Below, one piece after another: positions 15,151 to 15,423 of a stretch of DNA of 15,423 nt. Both the position numbers and the translations under genes were made by a program. The DNA is taken from the NCBI GenBank assembly GCA_004335835.1, contig RWJK01000583.1, positions 1 through 15,423 on the forward strand, in the 5' to 3' direction. This stretch comes from Scenedesmus sp. ARA3. Its lineage: Eukaryota; Chlorophyta; Chlorophyceae; Sphaeropleales; Scenedesmaceae. The notes below the pieces were generated by a model that was not told the DNA's origin, made no database searches, and saw nothing but the letters and a program-made list of their open reading frames with translations. The stretch's first letter is position 1; the number at the start of each line of letters is the position of its first letter.

Positions 15151-15423
15151 CTGCAGCAGCAAGCCAGGGCAGGGCAGGCAATGAATTTCCAAAGTTTGGC
15201 AATTATGGGCAGCTTTGAAAGCTCGCACAAGTGCAGTTTAAAGCATCAGTAGCAGCAGAAGACGATGAAGCTACAGCGCAGCAAATCCATGCCGCATCCT
15301 GCAGGCGCTACACACGGGTGCCTCATCACAACCGTGCATTGCCTTGCACCGTTTGGTGACAACTGTCAGCTGCAGAGAGGTGCAGCAGTAGCAGCATCCT
15401 GATAGTTACAACACAGCAGCAGC
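15151..15423 (-). other. Intron upstream of the penultimate TMEM16 exon, to the window edge
   Basis: No coding segment matching TMEM16 helices 6-7 was found, so this is read as intron. Confidence 0.55.

Overview
The window looks like nuclear DNA of a green alga, probably a chlorophyte of the Chlamydomonas/Scenedesmus kind. I infer this from GC- and CAG/CTG-rich sequence, many short exons with GTGAGT/GTGAGC donors and (T)GCAG acceptors, TGTAA-type poly(A) signals, Ala/Gln/Ser runs in proteins, and the gene content. The species cannot be read from the sequence. Every gene I can support is on the minus strand, so transcription runs from high to low coordinates. No bacterial genes, tRNA, rRNA or CRISPR were seen.

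Region by region, in transcription order: (1) About 15423-12947 is the 3' part of an anoctamin/TMEM16-like membrane protein gene. Two exons are resolved (15150-14982 and 13771-12947), separated by a 1.2-kb intron full of partial copies of its own flanking exon ends. (2) 12441-7852 is a complete gene for BUD13, the splicing factor of the RES complex. It has seven exons whose phases all agree and give a 621-residue protein with a large SPPRRGR/RHDSP repeat region. Its introns also carry partial copies of neighbouring exon ends, including a four-copy 127-bp tandem array. (3) 7851-6278 is the BUD13 3' flank. It holds a broken copy of the BUD13 last-exon end, a short retroelement 3'-tail insertion, and sequence I could not resolve. 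(4) 6277-451 is a 14-exon chain with consistent phases, encoding at least 735 residues of a Cys-rich modular protein with three sushi (CCP)-like modules; its 5' end is not resolved. (5) 436-1 is the start of an endonuclease/exonuclease/phosphatase-type domain, most likely from a non-LTR (LINE) retrotransposon that continues beyond the left edge.

The most unusual signal is the repeated presence, in introns, of copies of the exon end plus splice site that borders the same intron. It occurs at four BUD13 junctions and both sides of a TMEM16 intron, and a related copy lies just downstream of BUD13. I call these 'junction echoes'. The TMEM16 acceptor copies become less similar with distance from the real exon, and several carry frameshifts. 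This suggests repeated local duplication as a way introns grow here, leaving decoy splice sites.

The three genes do not form a functional pathway: a membrane scramblase/channel-type protein, a spliceosomal protein and an extracellular-type modular protein simply lie head to tail. All exon models come from reading splice motifs and phase by eye; transcript data would settle them.
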